Below, one piece after another: positions 34,449 to 43,438 of a DNA stretch of 64,000 nt (within the stretch, counting starts at the first letter, position 1; each line of letters begins with the position of its first letter). Location of the stretch: positions 1 through 64,000 of the forward strand of contig NZ_FPAG01000011.1 of NCBI RefSeq assembly GCF_900116365.1. Direction: 5' to 3'. The notes under the pieces are model-generated. The model made no database searches. It had not been told where the DNA came from and saw only the letters and a list, made by a program, of their open reading frames with translations. Position numbers and translations under genes: made by a program. Source of the DNA: Zhouia amylolytica. GTDB taxonomy: Bacteria > Bacteroidota > Bacteroidia > Flavobacteriales > Flavobacteriaceae.

Positions 34449-36677
34449 ATGAATTTAAAGAAAATAACTTTAGGGCTTTTCTTTTTGGGTAGTATGCTTA
34501 CTGCCCAAAAACAAGCCGTCGAATATGTGAATCCTTTTATTGGGACATCGAATTACGGAGCCACAAATCCGGGAGCTATTGCACCAAGAGGAATGGCGAG
34601 TGTTTCACCTTTTAATGTCGCCGGACCACAAAATTTACCACACGAAAAGGATAGTCGTTGGTTGTCAAATCCGTATGTGCATCAAAATACATTCCTTACC
34701 GGCTTTACCCATGTTAATTTGAGTGGTGTAGGTTGTCCTGATCTTGGAGTGGTAATTACCATGCCAACAACCGGTGCGGTAGAAACCAATCACTTGAATT
34801 ATGGAACCACCTATACGGACGAAAAGGCAACAGCCGGTTATTATTCCGTAAATCTGTCAAAATATAATGTAAAAGCAGAGGCTACTGCATCTACCAGGGT
34901 TGGTGTTACCCGATATACCTTTCCGGCTGGAAAGTCGAATATCCTTTTAAACCTGGGGTTGGGCTTAACCAATGAACAAGGAGGTATGGTAAAGATGGTT
35001 GCTCCTGATGAAATAGAAGGTTTTAGAAATGTTGGATCGTTTTGTTACAACAGTCCGGAACAGGCATATCCTGTTTATTTTGTGGCTAAATTTTCAAAAC
35101 CGGCAGAAGAATTCGCCATCTGGAATAAGCCTTATAAATATGAAGGCGTTGAGGCGCAATGGATGGGCTACAATGGGAAGACCAGAATAATGAAAGGGTA
35201 CACGCGAGAAGTTGTCGGAGATAGTATTGGAGCCTATGTTACCTATAATTTTGATAAACAGACTCAGGTGGAAGTGAAAATTGGAGTTTCCTATGTGAGT
35301 ATAGAAAACGCCAGACAAAACCTGGAAAAAGAGGTGGGTGATATGTCTTTTGATCAAGTGTATGACAAAACGAAAAATGAATGGAATAAGGCATTGTCTA
35401 CCATAGAAGTTGAAGGTGGTACTGAAGATGAGAAAACTGTTTTTTACACGGCATTATATCATACGCAGATTCATCCCAATACCCTGAATGATTACAATGG
35501 TGAATACCCTGAAATCGGTACTGGAAAAATTGGTAAAACCAGTGGAACGCGATTTACGGTATTTTCGCTATGGGATACCTATAGAAATTATCATCAGTTA
35601 ATGTCATTATTGTATCCTGATCAGCAATTGAACATGGTTAACAGTATGTTGCAGATGTATGATGAAAATGGATGGCTGCCTAAATGGGAACTAAATTCAA
35701 CAGAAACTTTTACCATGGTTGGTGATCCTGCTTCTGTCGTTATTTCAGACACCTATTTGAGAGGGATTAAAGGTTTTGATGTTGACAAAGCATATGAAGC
35801 GATGCTTAAGGGGGCCAATCAGATTGAAAATAACCCGCTTCGCCCGGGCTTGGAAGAATATATAAAAAATGGGTATGTGAGTGTTGACAGTAAAATAGGA
35901 GGTCCCGTTTCCACTACGCAGGAATATAATATTTCTGATTATGCAATAGCTCAGTTCGCCAAAGCCCTCGGGAAGAAAGAAGATTATAAAACGTATTATA
36001 AGCGTTCTTTATCCTATAGAAAGCTTTTTGATAAAGAATTTGAACTGCTACGTCCTAAATATAGCAATGGAGAGTGGTATAAGCCCTTCGATCCGAATAA
36101 AGGAGCAAATTTTGAGAAAAATGTAGGGTATATTGAGGGTAATGCCTGGCAGTATGCCTTTATGAATCCTCATGATATCAAAGGAAACATTAAGTTGGTT
36201 GGGAGTAATAAAAAATTCGTTACACAACTTGATAACATCTTTGAAAAAGGGCAATTCGATATGGCTAATGAACCTGATATTGCCTATCCTTTTTTATATA
36301 ACTATTGTAAGGGATATGAGTATAAAGCCCAAAATAGAGTTCATGAATTAATCGCGGAATATTTTACGAATAAACCTGCCGGACTTCCAGGAAATGACGA
36401 CACCGGAACGATGTCTGCATGGGTTATTTATGCAATGATGGGAATATATCCCGTAACTCCGGCGGCACCAATGTATACGATTACCACCCCTGTTTTTGAT
36501 AAGGTTACCATTCATCTCGATGAAAACTATTATGACAATAGTACACTGGTAATAGAGAAACAAGGGAATGATGGAATTATCTCAGAAGTAAAATTAGAAG
36601 GTAAAAACATCAGAAGCTTTTTTATCGATCACGATGAGCTGACCTCTTCCGGGAAAATGGAAATAATATTGAAATAA
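34449..36677 (+). CDS. GH92 alpha-mannosidase, secreted, divergent (copy 3)
   Basis: A 742-residue GH92 enzyme with a type I signal peptide (cleavage near LTAQK) rather than a lipobox. Family motifs are present but of a different type: NPFIGTSNYGATNPGAIAPR, GFTHVNLSGVGCPDLGVVI, LWDTYRNYHQ, FTMVGDPASVVISD, EGNAWQYAFMNPHD, ANEPDIAYPFLYNY and GNDDTGTMSAWVIY. The GNEPSHH block of copies 1 and 2 is replaced, so a different linkage (for example alpha-1,3, alpha-1,6 or another) is plausible. It starts 2 bp after GH20. Catalytic residues appear intact. Confidence 0.93.
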   Translation: MNLKKITLGLFFLGSMLTAQKQAVEYVNPFIGTSNYGATNPGAIAPRGMASVSPFNVAGPQNLPHEKDSRWLSNPYVHQNTFLTGFTHVNLSGVGCPDLGVVITMPTTGAVETNHLNYGTTYTDEKATAGYYSVNLSKYNVKAEATASTRVGVTRYTFPAGKSNILLNLGLGLTNEQGGMVKMVAPDEIEGFRNVGSFCYNSPEQAYPVYFVAKFSKPAEEFAIWNKPYKYEGVEAQWMGYNGKTRIMKGYTREVVGDSIGAYVTYNFDKQTQVEVKIGVSYVSIENARQNLEKEVGDMSFDQVYDKTKNEWNKALSTIEVEGGTEDEKTVFYTALYHTQIHPNTLNDYNGEYPEIGTGKIGKTSGTRFTVFSLWDTYRNYHQLMSLLYPDQQLNMVNSMLQMYDENGWLPKWELNSTETFTMVGDPASVVISDTYLRGIKGFDVDKAYEAMLKGANQIENNPLRPGLEEYIKNGYVSVDSKIGGPVSTTQEYNISDYAIAQFAKALGKKEDYKTYYKRSLSYRKLFDKEFELLRPKYSNGEWYKPFDPNKGANFEKNVGYIEGNAWQYAFMNPHDIKGNIKLVGSNKKFVTQLDNIFEKGQFDMANEPDIAYPFLYNYCKGYEYKAQNRVHELIAEYFTNKPAGLPGNDDTGTMSAWVIYAMMGIYPVTPAAPMYTITTPVFDKVTIHLDENYYDNSTLVIEKQGNDGIISEVKLEGKNIRSFFIDHDELTSSGKMEIILK

Positions 36678-36704
36678 ACTACCTCAGGCTAAGCCTGTGA
36701 AGTG

Positions 36705-36731
36705 CCTGCCTGAATAATAAATTCGGGCAGG
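36705..36731 (+). other. Hairpin in the GH92/GH3 gap
   Basis: CCTGCC-T-GAAT (36705-36715) pairs with ATTC-G-GGCAGG (36721-36731), with one G-T wobble, around AATAA. No T run follows, so it is a weak terminator at best. It may instead protect the 3' end of the upstream transcript. Beyond it lies an AAAC-repeat stretch (36739-36757). Confidence 0.45.
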
Positions 36732-36758
36732 TTAGCATAAAAACAAACAAACAAACAG

Positions 36759-36815
36759 TCCGACATTAGTTTCGTGAAATCTCGTGGAGAATGTTTAACA
36801 AGGACAATTGTCGGA
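36759..36815. promoter_or_regulatory. Spaced inverted repeat before GH3
   Basis: TCCGACA (36759-36765) and TGTCGGA (36809-36815) are exact inverted copies 43 bp apart. The second overlaps the perfect palindrome GACAATTGTC (36803-36812). The 181-bp gap lacks the GTCGAAA element found before the other transcription units. This could be an operator or a folded leader; nothing else is seen in the gap. Confidence 0.3.
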
Positions 36816-36858
36816 GCAATTTAAAGCTCACTTAGTGAGAGAAATAACTGACAAACTA

Positions 36859-39498
36859 ATGAAAAAACTAAGCTTTATAGTCATTCTTTTAGGGGTGTTT
36901 TGTTTAAATGGACAAAACAAATTTCCCTATCAGGATGCCTCTTTACCTGTTGAAGAACGCGTACAAGATTTATTAAAAAGGATGAGCCTTGAAGAAAAGG
37001 TGCGTCAGATGGATATGTACCGGGGTGAGAATTTTAAAACGGATGAAAAATTCGATAAAAAGAAAACTGTCGGGCATATAAACGATTTGGGAGTAGGTGC
37101 AATACATGATATCTACCCAAGATCAGCTAAAATGATTAATGATTTACAAAAACATGTCATAAAGAATAACCGATGGGGAATACCTGCGCTTATCATGTGT
37201 GAAATGTTACATGGATATGTGGATGATGGAGCCACTGCATTTCCTATGAATATTGGTTTAGGTGCAACCTGGGATACTGAATTGATGTATGAAGTCGGAC
37301 GGGTAATTGGAACTGAAGCACGAATCAGAGGTGTGCATTACGGCCTGGGACCGGTTTTAGGAATTGGTCGTGAACCGCGTTGGGGTCGTGTAGCTGAAAC
37401 TTTTGGTGAAGACACCTATCAGGCTAGTGAAATGGGACTCGCTATGATAAAAGGAATCCAGGGTGATACTTTGGCTTCTTCTACTTCTATAATAGCGGAG
37501 CCAAAACACTTTGCAGTACACAGTTATCCACAAGCCGGAGGAAATTCATCGCCGATAATCGTAGGTGAACGTACAGCCAGGGAAGATTTTTTACCCGTTT
37601 TTGAAAAAGCCTTTGTCGAAGGAGGAGCACTTGGAACAATGTGCGCCTATACTGAATTAGATGGAATCCCTTGTGCAGCAAACGAATGGCTGCTTACAGA
37701 TGTGTTGCGAAATGAATGGGGTTTTAAAGGTATCGTTATTTCAGACCTGGGAGCTATTAAATATGTGCAGACGACGCATTATGTAGCTGACTCTCCAAAA
37801 GATGCGATTAAACAATCTGTAGCAGCAGGGGTTGATATGCAGTTCTATGATTTCTCTAATGAGTTTTGGCAAAAAACGCTTGTTGAATTAGTGAATGAAG
37901 GAGACTTGAGTATGGATGCCATCGACAGAGCAGCAGGAGGTGTTTTAAGACTTAAGTTTTTGTTAGGATTATTTGAAGATCCATATACAGATGCAAAACT
38001 GTTTGATAAGCTGTATCATACGGAAAAACACCAGAATATTGCATTACAGGCAGCTCAAAAATCGGTGACCCTGTTGAAAAATGATGGGAACTTATTACCG
38101 TTTAATGATGATGTTAAATCAATAGCAGTTATAGGACCTAATGCCGATGAAACCCGTCTTGGAGGATATGCGGTAAGAAATAAAGAAGCGATTACAGTAC
38201 TAGAGGGAATCAAAGAAAAAGTAGGAGATAAGGTGAATGTGTTTTATGAGGAGGGTGTTCCTTTAATCATAAAAGGACAGATTATTTCTTCAGAGAACTT
38301 GTGGACTCCCGATGAATCCTCGAATGGCCTTAAAGGAGAATATTTCGACAATAGAAGCCTTAAAGGTGAACCTGTTTTAACCAGAGTTGATGATGAACTT
38401 GAATTCGATTGGCCATGGTCTCCCGGAGAAGGAGTGCCTGATGATCAATTTTCGATTCGATGGACTGGTTTCTTAAAGCCAACCACCTCTTTTGAAGGTT
38501 GGCTGGGCTTAAGTTCAGATGATGGTGTAAGAATGTGGGTAGACGATAAACTTATCGTCGATAATTGGACAAAAGGATCTACTAACATAGTAACCCATCC
38601 GATGAATTTTGAAGCAGGTCGAAAGTACAAAGTGCGTATCGAAATGTGGGAAGGAGGCTGGGGAGCCCGTGCACATTTGAGATGGAACCTGAAAAAAGTT
38701 GATTTCAATCCGGCAGTTGCTATTGCTGAAAAGGCCGACGTAGCTGTAGTGGTAATAGGAGAATCAAGAGAGCTTGTGGAAGAAAACCGGGATGTCGCAA
38801 CTTTAGATCTCCATGGTAAACAATTAGAATTGATACAGGCCATACAAAAGACCGGAACACCTGTGGTTTGCGTACTGCTTAATGGCCGTCCGTTGTCTGT
38901 TAACTGGATCGATAATAATGTGCCATCTGTTCTGGAAGCCTGGTTTCCGGGTGAAAAAGGGGGACAAGCTATAGCAGATGTACTCTTTGGAGATTATAAT
39001 CCTGCAGGAAGGTTGTCTATTACCGTACCGAAATCTGTAGGACAGTTGCCAATATACTACAATCAAAAGCCATCGGCTATTCACAGATATGTGGAAGAAA
39101 GCGAAGATCCTCTATATCATTTTGGATATGGCTTAAGTTATACCACATTTAACTACGACAACCTTAAATTAAGTGCTGAGACCATTGGCAAGGATGAGAG
39201 TGTAGAGGTTTCCGTAAATGTATCGAATACCGGTGACTATGACGGGGAAGAGGTTGTTCAGTTGTATATAAATGATGTATATTCTTCGGTAACAACACCA
39301 CGTAAAGCTTTAAAGGGCTTTGAACGTGTGTTTATCAAAAAAGGAGAAACGAAGGAAGTGACATTTGAACTTACTCCCGAAGAACTGGCAATCTGGAATA
39401 GAGATATGAAAAGAGTGGTTGAACCCGGTAAATTTCAGGTAATGGTTGGAGGAAATTCAATGGATACCATAAAGACATCATTCGAGGTGACTAACTAA
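36859..39498 (+). CDS. GH3 glycoside hydrolase with PA14 domain
   Basis: An 879-residue exo-acting GH3 beta-glycosidase. A signal peptide covers residues 1-19. The (beta/alpha)8 domain contains GREPRWGRVAETFGED, AEPKHFAVHS and nucleophile D296 in VISDLGAI. A PA14 domain (about 435-590, GLKGEYFDNRSLKG to DDKLIVDNW) is inserted in the second domain, which continues with VVVIGESRELVEENRD, and a fibronectin III-like domain ends the protein. The ATG at 36859 is used; a TTG-initiated frame from 36808 adds residues before the signal peptide. Substrate is open: beta-xylose of plant-type N-glycans, beta-glucose and beta-GlcNAc are all possible. Confidence 0.92.
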   Translation: MKKLSFIVILLGVFCLNGQNKFPYQDASLPVEERVQDLLKRMSLEEKVRQMDMYRGENFKTDEKFDKKKTVGHINDLGVGAIHDIYPRSAKMINDLQKHVIKNNRWGIPALIMCEMLHGYVDDGATAFPMNIGLGATWDTELMYEVGRVIGTEARIRGVHYGLGPVLGIGREPRWGRVAETFGEDTYQASEMGLAMIKGIQGDTLASSTSIIAEPKHFAVHSYPQAGGNSSPIIVGERTAREDFLPVFEKAFVEGGALGTMCAYTELDGIPCAANEWLLTDVLRNEWGFKGIVISDLGAIKYVQTTHYVADSPKDAIKQSVAAGVDMQFYDFSNEFWQKTLVELVNEGDLSMDAIDRAAGGVLRLKFLLGLFEDPYTDAKLFDKLYHTEKHQNIALQAAQKSVTLLKNDGNLLPFNDDVKSIAVIGPNADETRLGGYAVRNKEAITVLEGIKEKVGDKVNVFYEEGVPLIIKGQIISSENLWTPDESSNGLKGEYFDNRSLKGEPVLTRVDDELEFDWPWSPGEGVPDDQFSIRWTGFLKPTTSFEGWLGLSSDDGVRMWVDDKLIVDNWTKGSTNIVTHPMNFEAGRKYKVRIEMWEGGWGARAHLRWNLKKVDFNPAVAIAEKADVAVVVIGESRELVEENRDVATLDLHGKQLELIQAIQKTGTPVVCVLLNGRPLSVNWIDNNVPSVLEAWFPGEKGGQAIADVLFGDYNPAGRLSITVPKSVGQLPIYYNQKPSAIHRYVEESEDPLYHFGYGLSYTTFNYDNLKLSAETIGKDESVEVSVNVSNTGDYDGEEVVQLYINDVYSSVTTPRKALKGFERVFIKKGETKEVTFELTPEELAIWNRDMKRVVEPGKFQVMVGGNSMDTIKTSFEVTN

Positions 39499-39511
39499 AA
39501 AAATATAAATT

Positions 39512-41728
39512 ATGAAGTTGAGATCTTTCAAAGCATATCCGTTATTATTACTTCTGTTACTATTGGTGTCCTGTAGTAAAGACAAGTTGGTCCTTATTGA
39601 TAAAGGACATACTGATTATACGATCGTTTTGGATGAAAAAGCTTCAGAAGAAGAGAAAAAGGCGGCAGCGGTTCTTCAGGATTACCTTCAAAAGATTACT
39701 TCGGTAAAGGTTCCTGTGAAATTGGGAACAGAAGGAGTTAAATCAATTTATTTGAAAACCCTTGATGGGGATAATGAAGAAATAGGCGTAAGATCAGAAG
39801 ACCAGGACCTGGTTATTTATGGAGGGTCTGATAAAGCGCTGATGGATGCAGTATATGTGTTTTTAGAGCAGTATTTGGGTTGTGATTGGTATACCCCGGA
39901 TGTTGCTAGTATTCCGGAGATGGAGAACGTGGTTCTTGATAAGAACCTGAATTTCGAATACCGTCCTGAAATAGAAGTTAGAACGGTGCATTCAAGGCTT
40001 TTTTATGAAAATCATACGTTTGCGGATGAACATAAAGTGACCAAAAAATCATTTCCTTTTTATGTTCCTGAAGCCAGGGTGCATACGTTTCATAAATTTA
40101 TTCCGGAAGAACAGTTTTATAAAGAGTACCCTGAGTATTTTGCGCTTAGAAATGGTAAAAGATTGCCGACCCAATTGTGTTTGACTAACCCGGAGGTATT
40201 GCGGATCGTAATTGATTCGGTAGCATCGCTATTTGAGAAGCATCCGGAAGCTACGGTAGCATCTGTGAGTCAGAATGATAATCAGCAGTACTGTGAATGT
40301 GATGCCTGTAAAGCAATTGACGAAGAGGAGGGTAGTCATGCCGGTACGATGATTCGGTTTGTCAATAAAGTAGCTGAACGATTTCCGGACAAAACCATTT
40401 CAACATTGGCCTATCAGTACACTCGAAAACCTTCTAAAACAAGGCCTGATGAAAACGTGCTGGTTACCTTGTGTTCTATTGAATGTGATAGAAGTGGCTC
40501 CATTGAAAATAAGTGTGAAGCTTTTGCAGAGGATTTAAAGGGGTGGGGCAAGTTAACGGATAAAATTCGGATTTGGGATTATACGACCCAGTTTACTAAT
40601 TTCTTAGCTCCCTTTCCAAATATCCATACACTGCAGCCAAACATTAAATTGTTTAGAGATAATAATGTTAAATGGGTGTTTGAACAACATAGCAATAACC
40701 CAAGCGAATTGTTCGAATTACGTTCTTATGTAACGGCTAAATTATTATGGAACCCTGATCTGAATTTAGATAGTTTGATGACAGTGTTTACAGATGGTTA
40801 CTATCAGGAGGCTGGAACCTATATAAAGCAATATGTCGATACAATACATAAGGGAATACAGGATGATAAGGATTTCTTCTTGTTTCTGTATGGTGATCCT
40901 TCACAGGCTTTTTCTTCATATTTGAATCCTGAAAAGCTAAAACAGTATACAAGTATTTTTGATGCTGCTGAAGCAGCCGTAAAACATAAACCTCAGGTGC
41001 AAGAGCGAGTGAAAGCGGCTAGACTGGGAGTAGATTACGCAGTTTTAGAAGCATGTCGCAAAGGGATTTCTGAGGATTATTCATTAACTAATAAAACTGA
41101 AGCAGGAGTAAATCAAGCGGTAGTTGCTTTACTCGATAAATTTAAGTCCACTTGTGAACAATGGAATATAACCATGATGAATGAGATGGGGTTTACGGTA
41201 AATGAATATTGCGATGCTTATAGAAAAGCCATTGAGGTGGCGAAACAGCCTAATATCGCCAAAGGAAAAAAGGTGGTTCTGAATACGAAGCCTAAGAAAT
41301 ATGCGGATGAGGATCCGCAGACCCTTACCGATGGAGCGTTGGGAGGCAATAACTTTTATGCGAATTGGTTGGGCTTTGAAGGAAATGACCTGGATGCAGT
41401 TGTTGATCTGGAAGGATTGAAAGAGATCAGTACCGTTTCAAGTGCCTTTTTACAAGTAACCAACCATATAGTCTTCTATCCTTCAAAGGTTACCTATTAT
41501 GTGTCGAATGATGGAGTGGAATTTAAAAAGATTGGCTCGATTCAGAATCCAATGCCTCTCAATAAAGAAAGCAAGATAAATGATATCCAGTACTTTAAGT
41601 TGGATTTTGATCCTGTGAGTGCGCGGTACGTGAAAATAATTGCAGAAAACTTAAAGGAAGCACCATACTGGCATCATGCAGCAGGCTTGCCTTCCTGGAT
41701 TTTTATAGATGAAATAATAATTAATTAA
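39512..41728 (+). CDS. DUF4838 lipoprotein with discoidin-like tail
   Basis: A 738-residue lipoprotein (LVSC, Cys 21). The N-terminal part (about 30-130) resembles the GH67-type alpha-glucuronidase N-terminal domain (KAAAVLQDYLQKIT). The DUF4838 region (about 210-480) has VSQNDNQQYCECDACKAIDE and IWDYTTQFTNFLAPFPN. A C-terminal discoidin-like domain (about 590-738) ends PSWIFIDEIIIN, very like the tails of the 29162, 29984 and 32116 genes. DUF4838 proteins are putative glycosidases frequent in PULs; the activity here is unknown. Confidence 0.85.
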   Translation: MKLRSFKAYPLLLLLLLLVSCSKDKLVLIDKGHTDYTIVLDEKASEEEKKAAAVLQDYLQKITSVKVPVKLGTEGVKSIYLKTLDGDNEEIGVRSEDQDLVIYGGSDKALMDAVYVFLEQYLGCDWYTPDVASIPEMENVVLDKNLNFEYRPEIEVRTVHSRLFYENHTFADEHKVTKKSFPFYVPEARVHTFHKFIPEEQFYKEYPEYFALRNGKRLPTQLCLTNPEVLRIVIDSVASLFEKHPEATVASVSQNDNQQYCECDACKAIDEEEGSHAGTMIRFVNKVAERFPDKTISTLAYQYTRKPSKTRPDENVLVTLCSIECDRSGSIENKCEAFAEDLKGWGKLTDKIRIWDYTTQFTNFLAPFPNIHTLQPNIKLFRDNNVKWVFEQHSNNPSELFELRSYVTAKLLWNPDLNLDSLMTVFTDGYYQEAGTYIKQYVDTIHKGIQDDKDFFLFLYGDPSQAFSSYLNPEKLKQYTSIFDAAEAAVKHKPQVQERVKAARLGVDYAVLEACRKGISEDYSLTNKTEAGVNQAVVALLDKFKSTCEQWNITMMNEMGFTVNEYCDAYRKAIEVAKQPNIAKGKKVVLNTKPKKYADEDPQTLTDGALGGNNFYANWLGFEGNDLDAVVDLEGLKEISTVSSAFLQVTNHIVFYPSKVTYYVSNDGVEFKKIGSIQNPMPLNKESKINDIQYFKLDFDPVSARYVKIIAENLKEAPYWHHAAGLPSWIFIDEIIIN

Positions 41729-41739
41729 CTTTTACTTTA

Positions 41740-43215
41740 ATGATGAAAATTACAAAACTCTTTGTGTTGTTTTTGGTATTATCCGGTATTCAGGTTGGTT
41801 TTTCCCAGGCTGTTTATGAAGATGAGCGTTATGTGCCGGAAACCGACCCAGCAGTATTAGAAAAATTAGATGAATGGCAAGATTTGAAATTTGGACTGCT
41901 AATGCATTGGGGTGCTTACAGTCAATGGGGTATTGTAGAGTCTTGGTCGTTATGCCCGGAAGAATACGGTTGGTGTGAACGTAAAAAAGGTTCAAATCCG
42001 GAAAACTATTTTGCTTATAAACAAGAGTACGAAGACCTTCAAAAGACATTTAATCCTGTGAAGTTTAACCCTGAAAAGTGGGCGAAAGCTGCAAAAAATG
42101 CAGGAATGAAATACGTGGTATTTACTACGAAGCATCACGATGGATTTTCGATGTTCGATTCAAAATATACAGATTATAAGATATCTGGAACAAATTCTCC
42201 GTTTGCCTCTAACCCTCGATCTAATGTGGCAAAAGAAGTCTTTGAAGCATTCAGGAATGAGGATATGTGGGCAGGAGCTTACTTCTCTAAGCCTGATTGG
42301 CATTCAGAATACTATTGGGATCCTTATTTTCCTCCTAAAGATAGAAATGTAAATTACGACCCTAAAGCCTATCCTGAAAAATGGAATAAGTTTGTTGATT
42401 TTACACACAACCAGATTTTGGAATTATTAACCGATTATGGTGATATAGATATTTTGTGGTTAGATGGAGGTTGGGTTGCTAAAACTCCTAAGTCAGAAAT
42501 TACCAGCTGGTATGATCGTCAGGCCAAAAGTGATGAGACTGGCTATGTAAAACACCGTATCATCGATCAGGACATCAAAATGGATGAGCTGGTAGAAAAA
42601 GCTCGTGAAAAACAACCTGGATTGATCGTAGTGGACAGGGCGGTTCATGGCAAAAATCAAAACTATTTAACTCCTGAGAACAGAGTTCCTGAGAAGCCAT
42701 TACCGTACCCATGGGAATCATGTATTATCTCCGGAGGTGGATGGTCCTGGAGTCCAAACGCTAAATATATGTCTGGAAGAGAAGCTGTTCATATGTTGGT
42801 GGATATCGTAGCAAAAGGAGGTAACCTGCTACTAAATGTTGCCCCAAATGCTCAGGGAGAATGGGATCAGGGAGCTTATGACCTTTTAGAGGAAATAGGA
42901 GCATGGATGGATGTAAACAGTGAGGCAATTTATGGAACAAAGCCAATTGCTCCTTATAAATTTGATAATATTTGTCTTACATCAAAAGAAGATGGTTCTA
43001 TCTATCTTATTTATTTAGTTGATGAAAATCAGACAGAAATACCAACTACAATTGAGGTGCCATTTGCGTTAAAAAACAAAGCAAAAGCTAAAGTCTTAGG
43101 GGAAAACGTTAGATGTCAGATTGAAAAGGGAAATGGGAGTTTTAAGGTGACGATTCCTAATAAAATAGCGAGTAAATTAGGGGAAAGCGCAGCATTTGTT
43201 GTTAAAATAAAATAA
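41740..43215 (+). CDS. GH29 alpha-L-fucosidase
   Basis: A 491-residue secreted exo-fucosidase with a signal peptide ending near VGFSQA. Family motifs are LKFGLLMHWGAYSQWG, TTKHHDGFSMFDSKYTDYK and the nucleophile Asp242 in DIDILWLDGGW, followed by a C-terminal beta domain. It would remove alpha-fucose, for example core or antennary fucose of N-glycans; the linkage is not readable. It is the last gene before a strong terminator at 43269-43314, so it ends the third run of enzyme genes. Confidence 0.93.
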   Translation: MMKITKLFVLFLVLSGIQVGFSQAVYEDERYVPETDPAVLEKLDEWQDLKFGLLMHWGAYSQWGIVESWSLCPEEYGWCERKKGSNPENYFAYKQEYEDLQKTFNPVKFNPEKWAKAAKNAGMKYVVFTTKHHDGFSMFDSKYTDYKISGTNSPFASNPRSNVAKEVFEAFRNEDMWAGAYFSKPDWHSEYYWDPYFPPKDRNVNYDPKAYPEKWNKFVDFTHNQILELLTDYGDIDILWLDGGWVAKTPKSEITSWYDRQAKSDETGYVKHRIIDQDIKMDELVEKAREKQPGLIVVDRAVHGKNQNYLTPENRVPEKPLPYPWESCIISGGGWSWSPNAKYMSGREAVHMLVDIVAKGGNLLLNVAPNAQGEWDQGAYDLLEEIGAWMDVNSEAIYGTKPIAPYKFDNICLTSKEDGSIYLIYLVDENQTEIPTTIEVPFALKNKAKAKVLGENVRCQIEKGNGSFKVTIPNKIASKLGESAAFVVKIK

Positions 43216-43268
43216 TAAATAATTTTTTAGGTTAAAACACCGAAAATTCTTCAAAAAATTAAGTATTC

Positions 43269-43314
43269 AAAAGCTGAATAGTGAAAGCGATATCGTTTTC
43301 GTTATTCAGCTTTT
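43269..43314 (+). terminator. Strong hairpin terminator after the fucosidase gene
   Basis: A 12-bp perfect stem (43269-43280 with 43303-43314) continues through most of the intervening sequence (GTGAAAGCGA with TATCGTTTTC). It ends in TTTT. It separates the enzyme genes from the first susC and would work on both strands. Confidence 0.8.
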
Positions 43315-43322
43315 CTAATTAG

Positions 43323-43370
43323 TTGTCGGTCGAAAATCTTTCCTATAATTTAACCTTATTATAACATTTA
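43323..43370 (+). promoter_or_regulatory. Conserved susC upstream element (copy 1)
   Basis: TTG (43323-43325)-N3-GTCGAAA (43329-43335)-N13-TTTAAC (43349-43354)-N7-TAACATTTA (43362-43370), 68 bp before the first susC start. Block order and spacing are identical before the other two susC genes. TAACATTTA may be the core promoter and GTCGAAA an activator site. Confidence 0.6.
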
Positions 43371-43438
43371 TACCAGTGTTTTATGGCTAAGACACGGTCA
43401 ACCAATTTAAATTAATTTTTAAACATTAAACAAGAAGT

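Noticed and set aside
36808-36858. Upstream extension of GH3 from a TTG codon
   Set aside because: It would put 17 charged residues before an evident signal peptide; the ATG at 36859 is the natural start.
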